From: an uncultured Ulvibacter sp.
GTDB lineage: Bacteria > Bacteroidota > Bacteroidia > Flavobacteriales > Flavobacteriaceae
Assembly: GCA_938083445.1 (NCBI GenBank)
Contig: CALKCP010000019.1
Span: forward strand, 1-64,000
Direction of reading: 5' to 3'
Length of the DNA: 64,000 bases
The translations under genes and the position numbers were made by a program. A model generated the notes under the pieces. The model saw only the letters and a program-made list of their open reading frames with translations. It had not been told where the DNA came from and did not search any database. Below are positions 51,212 to 60,147 of the stretch, piece by piece; within the stretch, counting starts at the first letter, position 1, and every line of letters begins with the position of its first letter.

Positions 51212-52150
51212 TTATAGGTTTATTTGAGGTAGCTTCTTGTTTTCCAACAATTGATTCATTCCGGCGATTCCCTGAAGACCGCCCGTATGAACCGCTAAAA
51301 TACGGCTATTTTCTTTGAAATATCCTTGTTTCAAAAGATCAAAGATTCCGAACATCATTTTTCCAGTGTAAATTGGATCGAGCGGTATTCCATAGTTTTT
51401 TTTAAATTCATTTATGAAACGAATTAATTGAGAATCTATTTTAGCGTAGCCACCAAAACAATAGGCATCTGTCAAATAATAATTCTTTTTTGTGGTAAAA
51501 ACTTCAATTACTTCACTCTGAAATGTGCCTTTTAAACTTGAAAAACCAATCACACTTTGGTTCGAGCCTGAAGCACTCACCAAGCCAGCAATTGTTCCTC
51601 CCGTGCCCACAGGAGTGCATATATAATCAAAGTCTAAGTCCTTGGCATTCAAAATTTCTTCGCATCCCTTAACCGCCAATGCATTGGTCCCGCCCTCAGG
51701 AATTAAATAAAACGCTCCAAATTTTTCTCTTAGACCCTTAATAAAGTCCAAATCCGTCTTCTTACTGTACTCCTCTCTACTAATAAAATGCAAGTGCATC
51801 CCTTTACTTTTGGCAAAAGAGAGGGTGGGGTTGTCGGCCACTAGGTCGGCAATTTCCTCGCCTCGAATTACGCCTATTGTTTCTAAACCCATTTCAAAAC
51901 CAGCGGAGGCAACTGCTGCTATATGATTTGAATAGGCTCCTCCAAACGTTAGCAAACAAGAAGTATTATTTTTGATTGCTTCGGTTACATTATATTTTAA
52001 TTTCCTGTATTTATTTCCTGAAACGAATTCGTGTAATGTATCCTCACGTTTTATTGTTATTGTAACATTGGAAAGTAGCATGTCATCAGTTGCAATGTCT
52101 TGATTCTCGGAGTCAACACGCTGCGAGAAAAAATTATTTTTTGTACTCAT
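51212..52150 (-). CDS. ACC deaminase / D-cysteine desulfhydrase-like PLP enzyme
   Basis: This is a fold-type II PLP enzyme of 312 residues of the 1-aminocyclopropane-1-carboxylate deaminase/D-cysteine desulfhydrase group. Visible: the Schiff-base Lys47 in FVSGNKYRKLKYN, LLTFGGAYSNHIAAVA (about 63-78) that holds the substrate carboxylate, IPEGGTNALAVKGCEEI, CTPVGTGGTIAGLV (PLP phosphate loop, about 181-194), and AVHTGGLQGI near the end. Sequence alone does not separate the two activities; the desulfhydrase is more usual in bacteria that do not live with plants. It heads the operon with the glucosaminidase and hemL genes. Confidence 0.9.
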   Translation of the reverse strand: MSTKNNFFSQRVDSENQDIATDDMLLSNVTITIKREDTLHEFVSGNKYRKLKYNVTEAIKNNTSCLLTFGGAYSNHIAAVASAGFEMGLETIGVIRGEEIADLVADNPTLSFAKSKGMHLHFISREEYSKKTDLDFIKGLREKFGAFYLIPEGGTNALAVKGCEEILNAKDLDFDYICTPVGTGGTIAGLVSASGSNQSVIGFSSLKGTFQSEVIEVFTTKKNYYLTDAYCFGGYAKIDSQLIRFINEFKKNYGIPLDPIYTGKMMFGIFDLLKQGYFKENSRILAVHTGGLQGIAGMNQLLENKKLPQINL

Positions 52151-52503
52151 CTTTTTCTGTCGAAATTATAAATCCTCCTGTATGATTAAAAAAAACCTTT
52201 GAATGCTCCAATACTATTAAATAATATGCAAGTTAGAAATTTGCGAACGAATATGTATTCTCTCTGTCAAGAATATAAGACTCGAGTCTTTTTTATTTTT
52301 ACCTTATCCTCTTGTCTGTTTCTTAGCGATAGTCGAACAAGCAAGAGCAACCAATAAACCAAAGGCTGGGCCGATTCACTTTTTTTTGAAGTAAAAGCAC
52401 ACTACAACAACCACCACCCATCGTTTTTAATCCAATTTCTAGAGGATAAATTTTTAGCAATTATTCTTAGCTTTTAAGAGTGATTATGCATGATCGAATT
52501 TTG
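52151..52503. other. Intergenic region, palindrome followed by T-tract
   Basis: I see no gene here. AAGACTCGAGTCTT (52277-52290) is a perfect 14-base palindrome directly followed by TTTTATTTTT on the plus strand. It has the shape of a small terminator, although no transcript from the left is known to end there. Confidence 0.4.
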
Positions 52504-52511
52504 TACTTTTG
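52504..52511 (+). promoter_or_regulatory. -7 box directly before the DUF5522 gene
   Basis: TACTTTTG matches TAnnTTTG and ends only four bases before the ATG at 52516, so a transcript from it would be leaderless or nearly so. Confidence 0.45.
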
Positions 52512-52515
52512 TACT

Positions 52516-52695
52516 ATGACGTTTTTTAAGAAAAAAATTGATCTGGAAGAAGGTGATTATTATCTCACTCCAGAAGGATATAGATGTTTCACAGAACAGT
52601 ATCACCTAAAGCGTGGTTATTGCTGTGAAAGCGGTTGTCGCCATTGCCCATATGGATTCGACAAAAAAACGAACCTTCAAAACACTGCAAACTGA
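52516..52695 (+). CDS. Small cysteine-rich DUF5522 protein
   Basis: The product has 59 residues and belongs by appearance to the DUF5522 family of tiny proteins: basic start MTFFKKKIDLEEGDYYL, then a Thr-Pro-Glu-Gly-Tyr turn, and a dense cysteine motif CCESGCRHCPYGF with Cys24, Cys36, Cys37, Cys41 and Cys44. Such spacing could bind zinc or an iron-sulfur cluster; no function is established. The ATG follows a promoter box at 52504-52511. Its stop codon overlaps the start of hutU by one base (TGATG), so the two are translationally coupled, which suggests a role with that enzyme. Confidence 0.82.
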   Translation: MTFFKKKIDLEEGDYYLTPEGYRCFTEQYHLKRGYCCESGCRHCPYGFDKKTNLQNTAN

Positions 52696-54674
52696 TGACT
52701 TTTGCCCAAGAAATAACACAAGGAATTCCTGATTCTCTCCCAAAAACAAAAAAATACGACCTTACGGTTAACCACGCTCCAAAACGTAAAAAAATTCTTT
52801 CTCCTGAAGAAACACAACTCGCTTTGCGGAATGCGCTGCGTTATTTTGATTCGAAACATCATGCTTCGCTCCTACCCGAATTTTCTGAAGAATTGGAATC
52901 CTATGGACGTATTTACATGCACCGATTTCGTCCAGAACATACCATTTACGCAAGACCTTTAAACGATTATCCTGGAGCATGCGACCAAGCGAAGGCACTA
53001 ATGCTCATGATCCAAAACAATTTAGATCCTGCAGTTGCACAGCATCCCCATGAGCTAATTACCTATGGGGGAAATGGAGCCGTTTTTCAAAATTGGGCGC
53101 AATACCGCCTTGTGATGAAATACCTTTCGGAAATGACCGAGACTCAAACTTTGGCCATCTACTCGGGCCATCCCATGGGATTATTCCCTTCGCACAAAGA
53201 TGCACCGCGTGTTGTTGTTACAAATGGAATGATGATTCCTAACTATTCAAAACCCGACGATTGGGAAAAATTTAATGCACTTGGCGTCACCCAATATGGG
53301 CAAATGACCGCAGGAAGCTATATGTATATTGGTCCTCAAGGAATTGTACACGGAACCACTATTACCGTACTAAACGGTTTCAGAAAAATAAAGAAATCAC
53401 CAAAAGGGGGGCTCTTCGTTACGTCTGGTTTGGGCGGAATGAGTGGAGCCCAACCGAAGGCAGGTAATATTGCAGGCTGTGTTACGGTTTGTGCAGAAGT
53501 AAACAAAAGAGCAACACATACCAGACACAGTCAAGGTTGGGTTGATGAAGTTATAGAGGATGTTTCAAAATTGGGTGTTCGTGTTCAAACAGCAATGAAG
53601 AATAAAGAAACAGTTTCTATTGCCTACGATGGAAATATTATAGACGTATGGGAACATTTCGATAAAGAGAATATTCATATTGATTTAGGGAGTGATCAAA
53701 CGTCCTTACACAATCCTTGGGCAGGAGGCTATTATCCTGTGGGAATGACATATGAAGCGTCTAACGACATGATGGCCAATGACCCTGAGTCATTTAAAAA
53801 GGAGGTTCAAAGATCGTTACGAAGGCATGTAAAAGCCATTAATGCACACACGGCTAATGGAACGTATTTCTTTGATTATGGCAATGCTTTCCTTCTAGAA
53901 GCATCTCGCGCCAATGCCAATATAATGGCCGAAAATGGCCTGGATTTTAGATATTCATCTTATGTACAGGATATCATGGGGCCCATGTGTTTCGATTACG
54001 GATTTGGACCATTTCGATGGGTTTGTGCTTCTGGAAATCCTGAAGATTTAGCAAAAACGGATGCGCTGGCTTCAGACGTATTGGAGGAAATAATGAAAGA
54101 TTCTCCTGTCGAGATTCAACAGCAAATGGCCGATAATATACAATGGATTAAAGGCGCCCAAGAAAATAAATTAGTCGTTGGTTCTCAAGCACGCATACTC
54201 TACGCTGATACCGAGGGACGCATGAAAATAGCTTCGGCATTTAATAAAGCAATTGCCAAGGGAGATATCGGAATTGTAATTTTAGGAAGAGACCACCACG
54301 ATGTTTCAGGTACGGATTCTCCTTACAGAGAAACTTCAAATATTTATGACGGAAGTCAATTCACTGCAGACATGGCTATTCAGAATGTAATCGGTGATAG
54401 CTTTAGAGGCGCGACCTGGGTGAGCATTCATAATGGTGGTGGCGTAGGCTGGGGAGAGGTTATCAATGGAGGGTTTGGTATGGTTCTTGATGGTAGTGAA
54501 GATGCACAACGACGCCTGGAATCAATGCTTTTTTGGGATGTAAATAACGGAATTGCAAGACGCAGTTGGGCACGAAATAAGGAAGCAATTTTTGCAATTA
54601 AAAGGGAAATGAAAAAGAACCCTGATCTTAAAATTACACTTCCTAATTTTGTAGACGATGATTTATTCACCTAA
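52695..54674 (+). CDS. hutU: Urocanate hydratase
   Basis: HutU hydrates urocanate to imidazolone propionate, the second step of histidine breakdown, using a tightly bound NAD+. With ATG at 52695 the protein has 659 residues, longer than the classical 555-residue enzyme but in line with the larger form found in Bacteroidota. Visible features: MHRFRPEHTIYARPL, HGTTITVLNGFRKI, VTSGLGGMSGAQPKAGNIAG (about 242-261) with the NAD-binding and active-site region, DQTSLHNPWAGGYYPVG, and IMGPMCFDYGFGPFRWVCASG. No hutH, hutI or hutG lies nearby, so the pathway must be split. It is coupled to the DUF5522 gene in front. Confidence 0.95.
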   Translation: MTFAQEITQGIPDSLPKTKKYDLTVNHAPKRKKILSPEETQLALRNALRYFDSKHHASLLPEFSEELESYGRIYMHRFRPEHTIYARPLNDYPGACDQAKALMLMIQNNLDPAVAQHPHELITYGGNGAVFQNWAQYRLVMKYLSEMTETQTLAIYSGHPMGLFPSHKDAPRVVVTNGMMIPNYSKPDDWEKFNALGVTQYGQMTAGSYMYIGPQGIVHGTTITVLNGFRKIKKSPKGGLFVTSGLGGMSGAQPKAGNIAGCVTVCAEVNKRATHTRHSQGWVDEVIEDVSKLGVRVQTAMKNKETVSIAYDGNIIDVWEHFDKENIHIDLGSDQTSLHNPWAGGYYPVGMTYEASNDMMANDPESFKKEVQRSLRRHVKAINAHTANGTYFFDYGNAFLLEASRANANIMAENGLDFRYSSYVQDIMGPMCFDYGFGPFRWVCASGNPEDLAKTDALASDVLEEIMKDSPVEIQQQMADNIQWIKGAQENKLVVGSQARILYADTEGRMKIASAFNKAIAKGDIGIVILGRDHHDVSGTDSPYRETSNIYDGSQFTADMAIQNVIGDSFRGATWVSIHNGGGVGWGEVINGGFGMVLDGSEDAQRRLESMLFWDVNNGIARRSWARNKEAIFAIKREMKKNPDLKITLPNFVDDDLFT

Positions 54675-54685
54675 ATAAAAAAGCT

Positions 54686-55222
54686 ATGAAGTTATTCAAG
54701 TTCGCACCAGTTTTAGCACTTTTAATTCTCACCTCTTGCAACACGGTTCGTGTGGTCTCAGACTACGACAGCGAAGCTAATTTTACAGCATACAATTCTT
54801 TTGCCTTTTACAAACCTGGGATCGACAAGGCAAAGATATCTGACTTAGACAAGAAGAGAATTCTGCGAGCCATTGAAGCAGAAATGACCGCTAAGGGCAT
54901 ATCAAAGTCTCAATCTCCCGAACTACTAGTCAGTATTTTTACCAAAGAGAAAAATCGAATTGATGTGTACAACAACAATTATGGTTTTGGTTGGGGCTGG
55001 AATCCATATTGGAATGGAGGATTTGGCAGCACTGTATCCTCATCAACTGAAGGCTCTCTTTATATTGATTTAATTGATATGAAAACCAATGCACTTGTCT
55101 GGCAAGGGGTTGGAACCGCAGATTTGGTAACAACGAATATGGAAAAAAAGGAACAACGAATTAAAGAAATAGTTGCAAAAATTTTAGCCGTTTACCCTCC
55201 TATAGCAAACGTTAAAAACTAG
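54686..55222 (+). CDS. DUF4136 lipoprotein
   Basis: The product is a 178-residue lipoprotein of the DUF4136 family, of unknown function. A lipoprotein signal (MKLFKFAPVLALLILTSC; acylated Cys18) is followed by the typical strand VVSDYDSEANFTAYNSFAFY, then helix AIEAEMTAKGISKSQ, a Gly/Trp/Asn-rich loop (YGFGWGWNPYWNGGFGS), and LYIDLIDMKTNALVWQGVG ending in a helix. The gene starts 12 bases after hutU and is followed after 23 bases by an outer-membrane barrel gene, so all three may be co-transcribed. Confidence 0.9.
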   Translation: MKLFKFAPVLALLILTSCNTVRVVSDYDSEANFTAYNSFAFYKPGIDKAKISDLDKKRILRAIEAEMTAKGISKSQSPELLVSIFTKEKNRIDVYNNNYGFGWGWNPYWNGGFGSTVSSSTEGSLYIDLIDMKTNALVWQGVGTADLVTTNMEKKEQRIKEIVAKILAVYPPIANVKN

Positions 55223-55245
55223 TCTACTCTCTTACTCCTAATTCT

Positions 55246-56160
55246 ATGATAAGACCATATACCACCCTATTTATTCTACTCTTGACTGGTTTCTCGATTT
55301 CAGCTCAGCAACTTGTTATTGGAAAAGCAACCTTAGAGAAAACAAACAAACGGATCTATACCATTTCAAAGAGTGATGGCATTTCAAAAACGATTGATTT
55401 AGACTCGGAACATAAAAACAACATCAAAGGAATATTAGCTGTACTCTTTGAAGACTGTGGTGATCTGCGTGATGACATCTTTGCTACCGAATATTTTGAC
55501 GAAAAAACGTTAACAGCCTATACGCATAGCTATAACAATTGTGACTACAGCAATTATGCCCCTACCAAAAAAGAACTAAACAAAGTAAATGCAAAAAAAA
55601 TAGACGGCCTAAAGTTCTTCGCTGGCCTGGATTTTGGCATGAAGAATATCAGCTTTTTTGATGATAGTCGAACCGAGGTTTTGAATCAATTCGGGGCAAC
55701 AATTGGGCTGATGGCTACGCCTGGCTTTTTAGGTTCGCTTCAAGGAAACCTGTATTTCAGTTTTCAAGCTACTGTGAGTTTTGGAGGAGAGAAAACATTT
55801 AAATATGCCCCCCAGTCAACTAGCTTTTCAGCAAACACATCTCGCCTCATGTTGGGCTCTGAATATTATTTCAACAAAAATGGAAAAATACAACCATTCT
55901 TAGGAATCGGGTTTGGCCTAACTTCAGACAGTTATAAAGGAAACGTAGATAATGCTCCATTTAAAATAAACGGTGGCGACCCTATTTGGACTCCAAAAAT
56001 CGGTCTTCTATATGCAATCAACAGCAGTAACAACCTAGGAATTACTTTCAGTTATATTCCAGAATACACCAACGACCTGCGCTTCCCAGATGATGACACC
56101 ATCATTCCACTAATTGTGAAAAGCAGTTATTACAACGTTGCCTTAAACTTCTATTTTTAA
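55246..56160 (+). CDS. Outer-membrane beta-barrel protein of unknown function
   Basis: The product has 304 residues: signal peptide (ending Ser-Ile-Ser-Ala at 20), an N-terminal periplasmic or extracellular domain of about 110 residues with a Cys-Asp-Tyr stretch, and a C-terminal barrel of about eight strands. Barrel features are GLDFGMKNISFF, LYFSFQATVSFGG, PFLGIGFGLTSDSY, LGITFSYIPEY and the terminal Val-Ala-Leu-Asn-Phe-Tyr-Phe, with aromatic end residues. It resembles the outer-membrane beta-barrel group of Bacteroidota with OmpW-like layout. It lies close behind the DUF4136 gene. Confidence 0.82.
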   Translation: MIRPYTTLFILLLTGFSISAQQLVIGKATLEKTNKRIYTISKSDGISKTIDLDSEHKNNIKGILAVLFEDCGDLRDDIFATEYFDEKTLTAYTHSYNNCDYSNYAPTKKELNKVNAKKIDGLKFFAGLDFGMKNISFFDDSRTEVLNQFGATIGLMATPGFLGSLQGNLYFSFQATVSFGGEKTFKYAPQSTSFSANTSRLMLGSEYYFNKNGKIQPFLGIGFGLTSDSYKGNVDNAPFKINGGDPIWTPKIGLLYAINSSNNLGITFSYIPEYTNDLRFPDDDTIIPLIVKSSYYNVALNFYF

Positions 56161-56185
56161 GGGCAACTGCCGCTTGTAATAATAG

Positions 56186-57796
56186 CTATCTTTTAATAAT
56201 TTTAAGCTCTTTTTGAGCTCCTTTAGTAGATGTAATCTTGGCTATATAAAGCCCAGGCGTCCAGCCATCACTTTTGATAGATATCGTTTCATTCGCACGA
56301 AAGGTCTTGCTATAAATTTTCTGCCCTGCAGCGTTAAAGACGGTCACATTTTCAATTTCAATAGCACTTTCAATACGGAATTCTTTCGATACGGGGTTCT
56401 TATAAAACAGTCGAGATCCTTCAAACGACTCAGAGGCTAATACCTCGTCAATAAAATTCTGCGCATATATTTTAGGAGCACCGCTTTTTTCCTCTATAAA
56501 CACCGCAACACTTTGATTATTTACCGGCTGCGTATAATGAATTCTACTTTTATTTGCTGAAAAAGTAGCCACATCGATCGATTCATCCATCCAAGCAAAA
56601 TCTCCTGTACTGGTCAAATAGACCACGCCAAGTGTTGTAGGGGTTGCGCCATTGTCCAACCCACTTTTTAATAAAAACAAGGGACTATCATTTTTTAGCT
56701 GTAAGCTACCAGCATGAATCTTTTCGCTACCTATAGCGTATACCTGTTTGGCATTTTCTGTTAATAGCCTTTCTCCACTCAACTTGTCAAATTTCTGAAC
56801 ATACTCGCCTTTTTGACCCTGGCTCGTATTGGTATACGTACAAATCGCCCAAATATAATCTGAACCACTTTCATGAGCAATTCGTGTATCCATTTCATAA
56901 TCGGTTTGATTGACGGCAAAGTCTGCTCCATTAATCCCCCACGGCAAAGTCCCATCTCCATCAATACGCTGTAAAAAAGAATCAAAACGAGTGTTAGGGG
57001 AGGCTTTATACCCCATGTAAACTACATCTCCATCCTGTAAACCACTGTAGTTGGTATTAAAAACAGTGCCATAATTAGAAAGTTGCGTTGGGCTAGACCA
57101 CTGTAATATCCCATCGGTGTTATAGCGCTGTGCATAGAGAATGGAATTTATCGCAAACGTAAGACTGTGGTAAACCAAGATATAATCACCGTTAGACAGT
57201 TCGAACATATTTGCTGGCACTGTATCACTTCCGTCTTGGACAACTGGTTGCGTGGAACTCCATACAGCAGCTCCAGATGCGTCATATTTTTGCATTACAC
57301 TCTCACCAGAAGGGAACCAAGAAACAATTGCTCCACCTGTTGATAGGGGCAAAACTGTAACCGCATATCCCGAGCCAACATTTACACCATTAGAACCCCA
57401 CAGATGATTTCCACTACTGTCTAATTTAAAAACATATGCTGGCTCACCACCCCCTGTACCTGTAGCTCCTATATAAAGATTGTCGCTTTCGTCAATTGTG
57501 ATATTCCAGATCACCGTAAAGGTGCTCATGGAAATGGCATCACTTACTAAAATACCATCGTTCCCTAGTATTTGTGTGCCGTCTACATCAAGAACTTGAA
57601 GTCGCAACTCATAATTTACTGGAGCTCCAACACTTTTCCAAAAGACAACATAGGTTTTTCCGTCTGAGGTACCGATTGCTTTCATGTCGCCTCCATTGGA
57701 ATCAACCACCAAGGTATTAACAGCAGTATCTGTATTCCATTGAGCATTTAAATTTAAAAAAGCAACTAGTGCTAGTAATGTAAAAAGTTTTTTCAT
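56186..57796 (-). CDS. T9SS cargo protein with type A sorting domain, beta-propeller-like
   Basis: The product is a secreted protein of 536 residues. A signal peptide (MKKLFTLLALVAFLNLNAQ) is followed by about 430 residues of repeating beta-strands with recurrent Trp, Asp and Gly (VWNITIDESDNLYIGATG, AVTVLPLSTGGAIVSWFP, WAICTYTNTSQGQKGE), which look like propeller blades. The last 80 residues form a type A sorting domain with FYKNPVSKEF, VTVFNAAGQKIYSKTFR and PGLYIAKITSTKGAQKEL. It is convergent with the barrel protein gene, with 25 bases between. The ligand is unknown. Confidence 0.88.
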   Translation of the reverse strand: MKKLFTLLALVAFLNLNAQWNTDTAVNTLVVDSNGGDMKAIGTSDGKTYVVFWKSVGAPVNYELRLQVLDVDGTQILGNDGILVSDAISMSTFTVIWNITIDESDNLYIGATGTGGGEPAYVFKLDSSGNHLWGSNGVNVGSGYAVTVLPLSTGGAIVSWFPSGESVMQKYDASGAAVWSSTQPVVQDGSDTVPANMFELSNGDYILVYHSLTFAINSILYAQRYNTDGILQWSSPTQLSNYGTVFNTNYSGLQDGDVVYMGYKASPNTRFDSFLQRIDGDGTLPWGINGADFAVNQTDYEMDTRIAHESGSDYIWAICTYTNTSQGQKGEYVQKFDKLSGERLLTENAKQVYAIGSEKIHAGSLQLKNDSPLFLLKSGLDNGATPTTLGVVYLTSTGDFAWMDESIDVATFSANKSRIHYTQPVNNQSVAVFIEEKSGAPKIYAQNFIDEVLASESFEGSRLFYKNPVSKEFRIESAIEIENVTVFNAAGQKIYSKTFRANETISIKSDGWTPGLYIAKITSTKGAQKELKIIKR

Positions 57797-57910
57797 CAGA
57801 GTCGTTTTTTATCTGTACAGTTTTTAGAAAATTATTTATAAAGATAGATAAAGTTTTAATACCTAAGTTGTGCATAAGAATCACCTAATGCTTGCTATGG
57901 CACGAATAAA

Positions 57911-57940
57911 AAAATGCGGCACCATCGATGGTGCCTCGTT
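57911..57940 (-). terminator. Terminator of the 2-oxoacid dehydrogenase operon
   Basis: GGCACCATCGATGGTGCC (57918-57935) is a perfect palindrome that folds into a tight hairpin. On the minus strand TTTTTTTATTC follows shortly after. It lies just past the stop of the fused E1 gene. Confidence 0.85.
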
Positions 57941-57941
57941 T

Positions 57942-60095
57942 TTAATACTCCAATAATTGCAGTAATTTATCTTTCACTTTTTCTACAGATGGAATCATGG
58001 TTTGTTCCAATATTGTATTTAATGGTATCGCAGGCATATTTTCTGAACCTATTATCATTACAGGAGCATCTAGGCTCTGAAAGCACGCTTCTTGAATCTT
58101 GCCTTGTAACGCTCTTGAAAAACTATTTTCTGAAGGCTCTTCAGTTACCACCAAACATTTTCCACATTTCTTAACCGATGCAAAAACGGTGTCGTAGTCT
58201 AAAGGATGTAAGGTTCGAAGGTCTATAATTTCAATCTTATCCTTCATGTTTAACGCTTCCGAAGCATTTATAGCCCAATGAACACCCATTCCGTAGGTAA
58301 TAACAGAAACGGTTTCTTCCTCCTCCTGTTTCCATATTTCCTGCAACACCCATGCCTTTCCGAAGGGCAATATATAATCTTCGTCAGGTTCTAAAGAAGT
58401 AGCCCCTTTGGTTCCCGGAACTTTACTCCAATACAAGCCTTTATGCTCAAAAATTACCACCGGATTAGGGTCGTAGTAAGCAGCCTTCATGAGACCTTTT
58501 AAATCGGCTCCATTACTGGGGTATGCAATTTTTAGACCTCGAATATTGGCCACAACACTTTCAACTGAAGTTGAATGATAGGGTCCACCACTTCCGTAAG
58601 CGCCAATTGGCACTCTTAAGACCATCGAAACAGGCCATTTTCCGTTGGAGAGATAACAACTCCTACTTACCTCTGTAAACAATTGGTTCAAGCCAGGCCA
58701 AATATAGTCTGCAAATTGAACCTCAACAATTGGTTTTAGCCCGACTGCACTCATACCAACCGTCGATCCAACAATAAATGCTTCTTGGATCGGAGTATTA
58801 AAGACCCTATTATCACCAAATTTTTGCGCTAAGGTTGCTGCTTCACGAAAAACACCTCCTAACCGACCTCCAACATCTTGGCCATATAAAAGACATTCTT
58901 TGTGTTTTGCCATTAGTTCCTCAATAGCAAACAAGGCACAATCTACCATCACGACCTTTTCACCACCTTCTGGGGAGCGTTCACCAACTTCCTCAGTGAT
59001 TGGTGTTGGGGCAAAATCGTGCGTAAACAAATCCTCAGGTTTAGGGTCCTCCGCTTTTAATGCTTCTTTCAAACTTGTTTCGACTTCGGCTTTTACCCGC
59101 GAAACCGTATCTTCCAGTACTTCTTCTGAGAATCCATTTTCTCGCAATAGCTTCCACATCTTTGGATATGGATCTCGACTTCTTGCTTCTTCCAAATCGT
59201 CACGATACCATTCCATTCTCACTCCCGAAGTATGATGATTTAGTAGCGGAACTCTTGCATGAACCAAGAATGGTCTGCGTTCTGTTCTTATTTTTTCAAT
59301 GACCGTTTTTAGACTGAGGTAACAGGCTTCAAAATCGGTCCCATCTATCGTAATTGCTTCCAAACCATTAAAACCATTTGCGTATTCAAATGCATTTTGC
59401 GCTCTAGTCTCTGCTTCATTGGCGCTAATATCCCAGCCATTATCTTGCACTAAATAAAGTATGGGTAATTGTTTTAAAGCTGCCATTTGAAAAGCTTCTG
59501 CGATCTCTCCTTCAGTTACAGAAGCATCTCCGAGCGAGCATACGACAAAGCCATTTTCACGAAGCCGCGTATCTGGAGAATCGAACGAGAAATCTACTTC
59601 ACTTGAGGGACCAAACGTTGCAATACGCTGTTTTAATTCTTCTTCGGAAAGGTTCTCTTCTTTAGGAGAATTAAGAGATGCTTTATACCACATCCCCATA
59701 GCAACCCCTGTCGCAGGAATGGCCTGCATACCGGTTGCACTGCTTTGATGTGGAATCTTTGGCTTATCATCATCTCTTAAACTAGGATGACAATAATAGG
59801 TTCTACCGCCAGAAAAAGGATCCTCTTTTTTAGCCAATACCTGAAGCATTAGATCATAAGGTTTCATTCCAATTGAGAGTAGCATCGCGTCATCACGATA
59901 ATAGGGAAAGGCATAGTCTTGAGGAAGCAACTGCATTCCCATGGCAATCTGAATGGTTTCATGACCGCGAGAAGTTGCATGTACATATTTCGACACAAGC
60001 TTAAAGTTCGCTTCATAAACCTCTGTCATGGCCTTCGCGGTGACTAAGGTGGTGAAAGCTTTCTCAAGAATGTCGGTTGCTATTTTTTTGCTCAT
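57942..60095 (-). CDS. 2-oxoacid dehydrogenase E1, alpha and beta subunits fused
   Basis: This thiamine-diphosphate enzyme decarboxylates a 2-oxoacid and passes the acyl group to lipoyl-E2. The product has 717 residues from the ATG at 60095; the frame from 60170 would overlap the E2 gene. The alpha half (about 1-375) shows YYRDDAMLLSIGM and the ThDP motif CSLGDASVTEGEIAEAFQMA ending VQDNGWDIS. The beta half (about 390-717) has LYGQDVGGRLGGVFREAATL, FVGGSTVGMSA-like IVGSTVGMSAVGL, and HSTSVESVVANI. Fused E1 alpha-beta chains are common for branched-chain (BCKDH) or similar complexes in Bacteroidota. The substrate is not fixed by sequence. Confidence 0.93.
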   Translation of the reverse strand: MSKKIATDILEKAFTTLVTAKAMTEVYEANFKLVSKYVHATSRGHETIQIAMGMQLLPQDYAFPYYRDDAMLLSIGMKPYDLMLQVLAKKEDPFSGGRTYYCHPSLRDDDKPKIPHQSSATGMQAIPATGVAMGMWYKASLNSPKEENLSEEELKQRIATFGPSSEVDFSFDSPDTRLRENGFVVCSLGDASVTEGEIAEAFQMAALKQLPILYLVQDNGWDISANEAETRAQNAFEYANGFNGLEAITIDGTDFEACYLSLKTVIEKIRTERRPFLVHARVPLLNHHTSGVRMEWYRDDLEEARSRDPYPKMWKLLRENGFSEEVLEDTVSRVKAEVETSLKEALKAEDPKPEDLFTHDFAPTPITEEVGERSPEGGEKVVMVDCALFAIEELMAKHKECLLYGQDVGGRLGGVFREAATLAQKFGDNRVFNTPIQEAFIVGSTVGMSAVGLKPIVEVQFADYIWPGLNQLFTEVSRSCYLSNGKWPVSMVLRVPIGAYGSGGPYHSTSVESVVANIRGLKIAYPSNGADLKGLMKAAYYDPNPVVIFEHKGLYWSKVPGTKGATSLEPDEDYILPFGKAWVLQEIWKQEEEETVSVITYGMGVHWAINASEALNMKDKIEIIDLRTLHPLDYDTVFASVKKCGKCLVVTEEPSENSFSRALQGKIQEACFQSLDAPVMIIGSENMPAIPLNTILEQTMIPSVEKVKDKLLQLLEY

Positions 60096-60147
60096 TTTTA
60101 TTTTAAATGGTCTCTGTTTTATATTCCTAAGGCTGGAGCGCTCTTTT

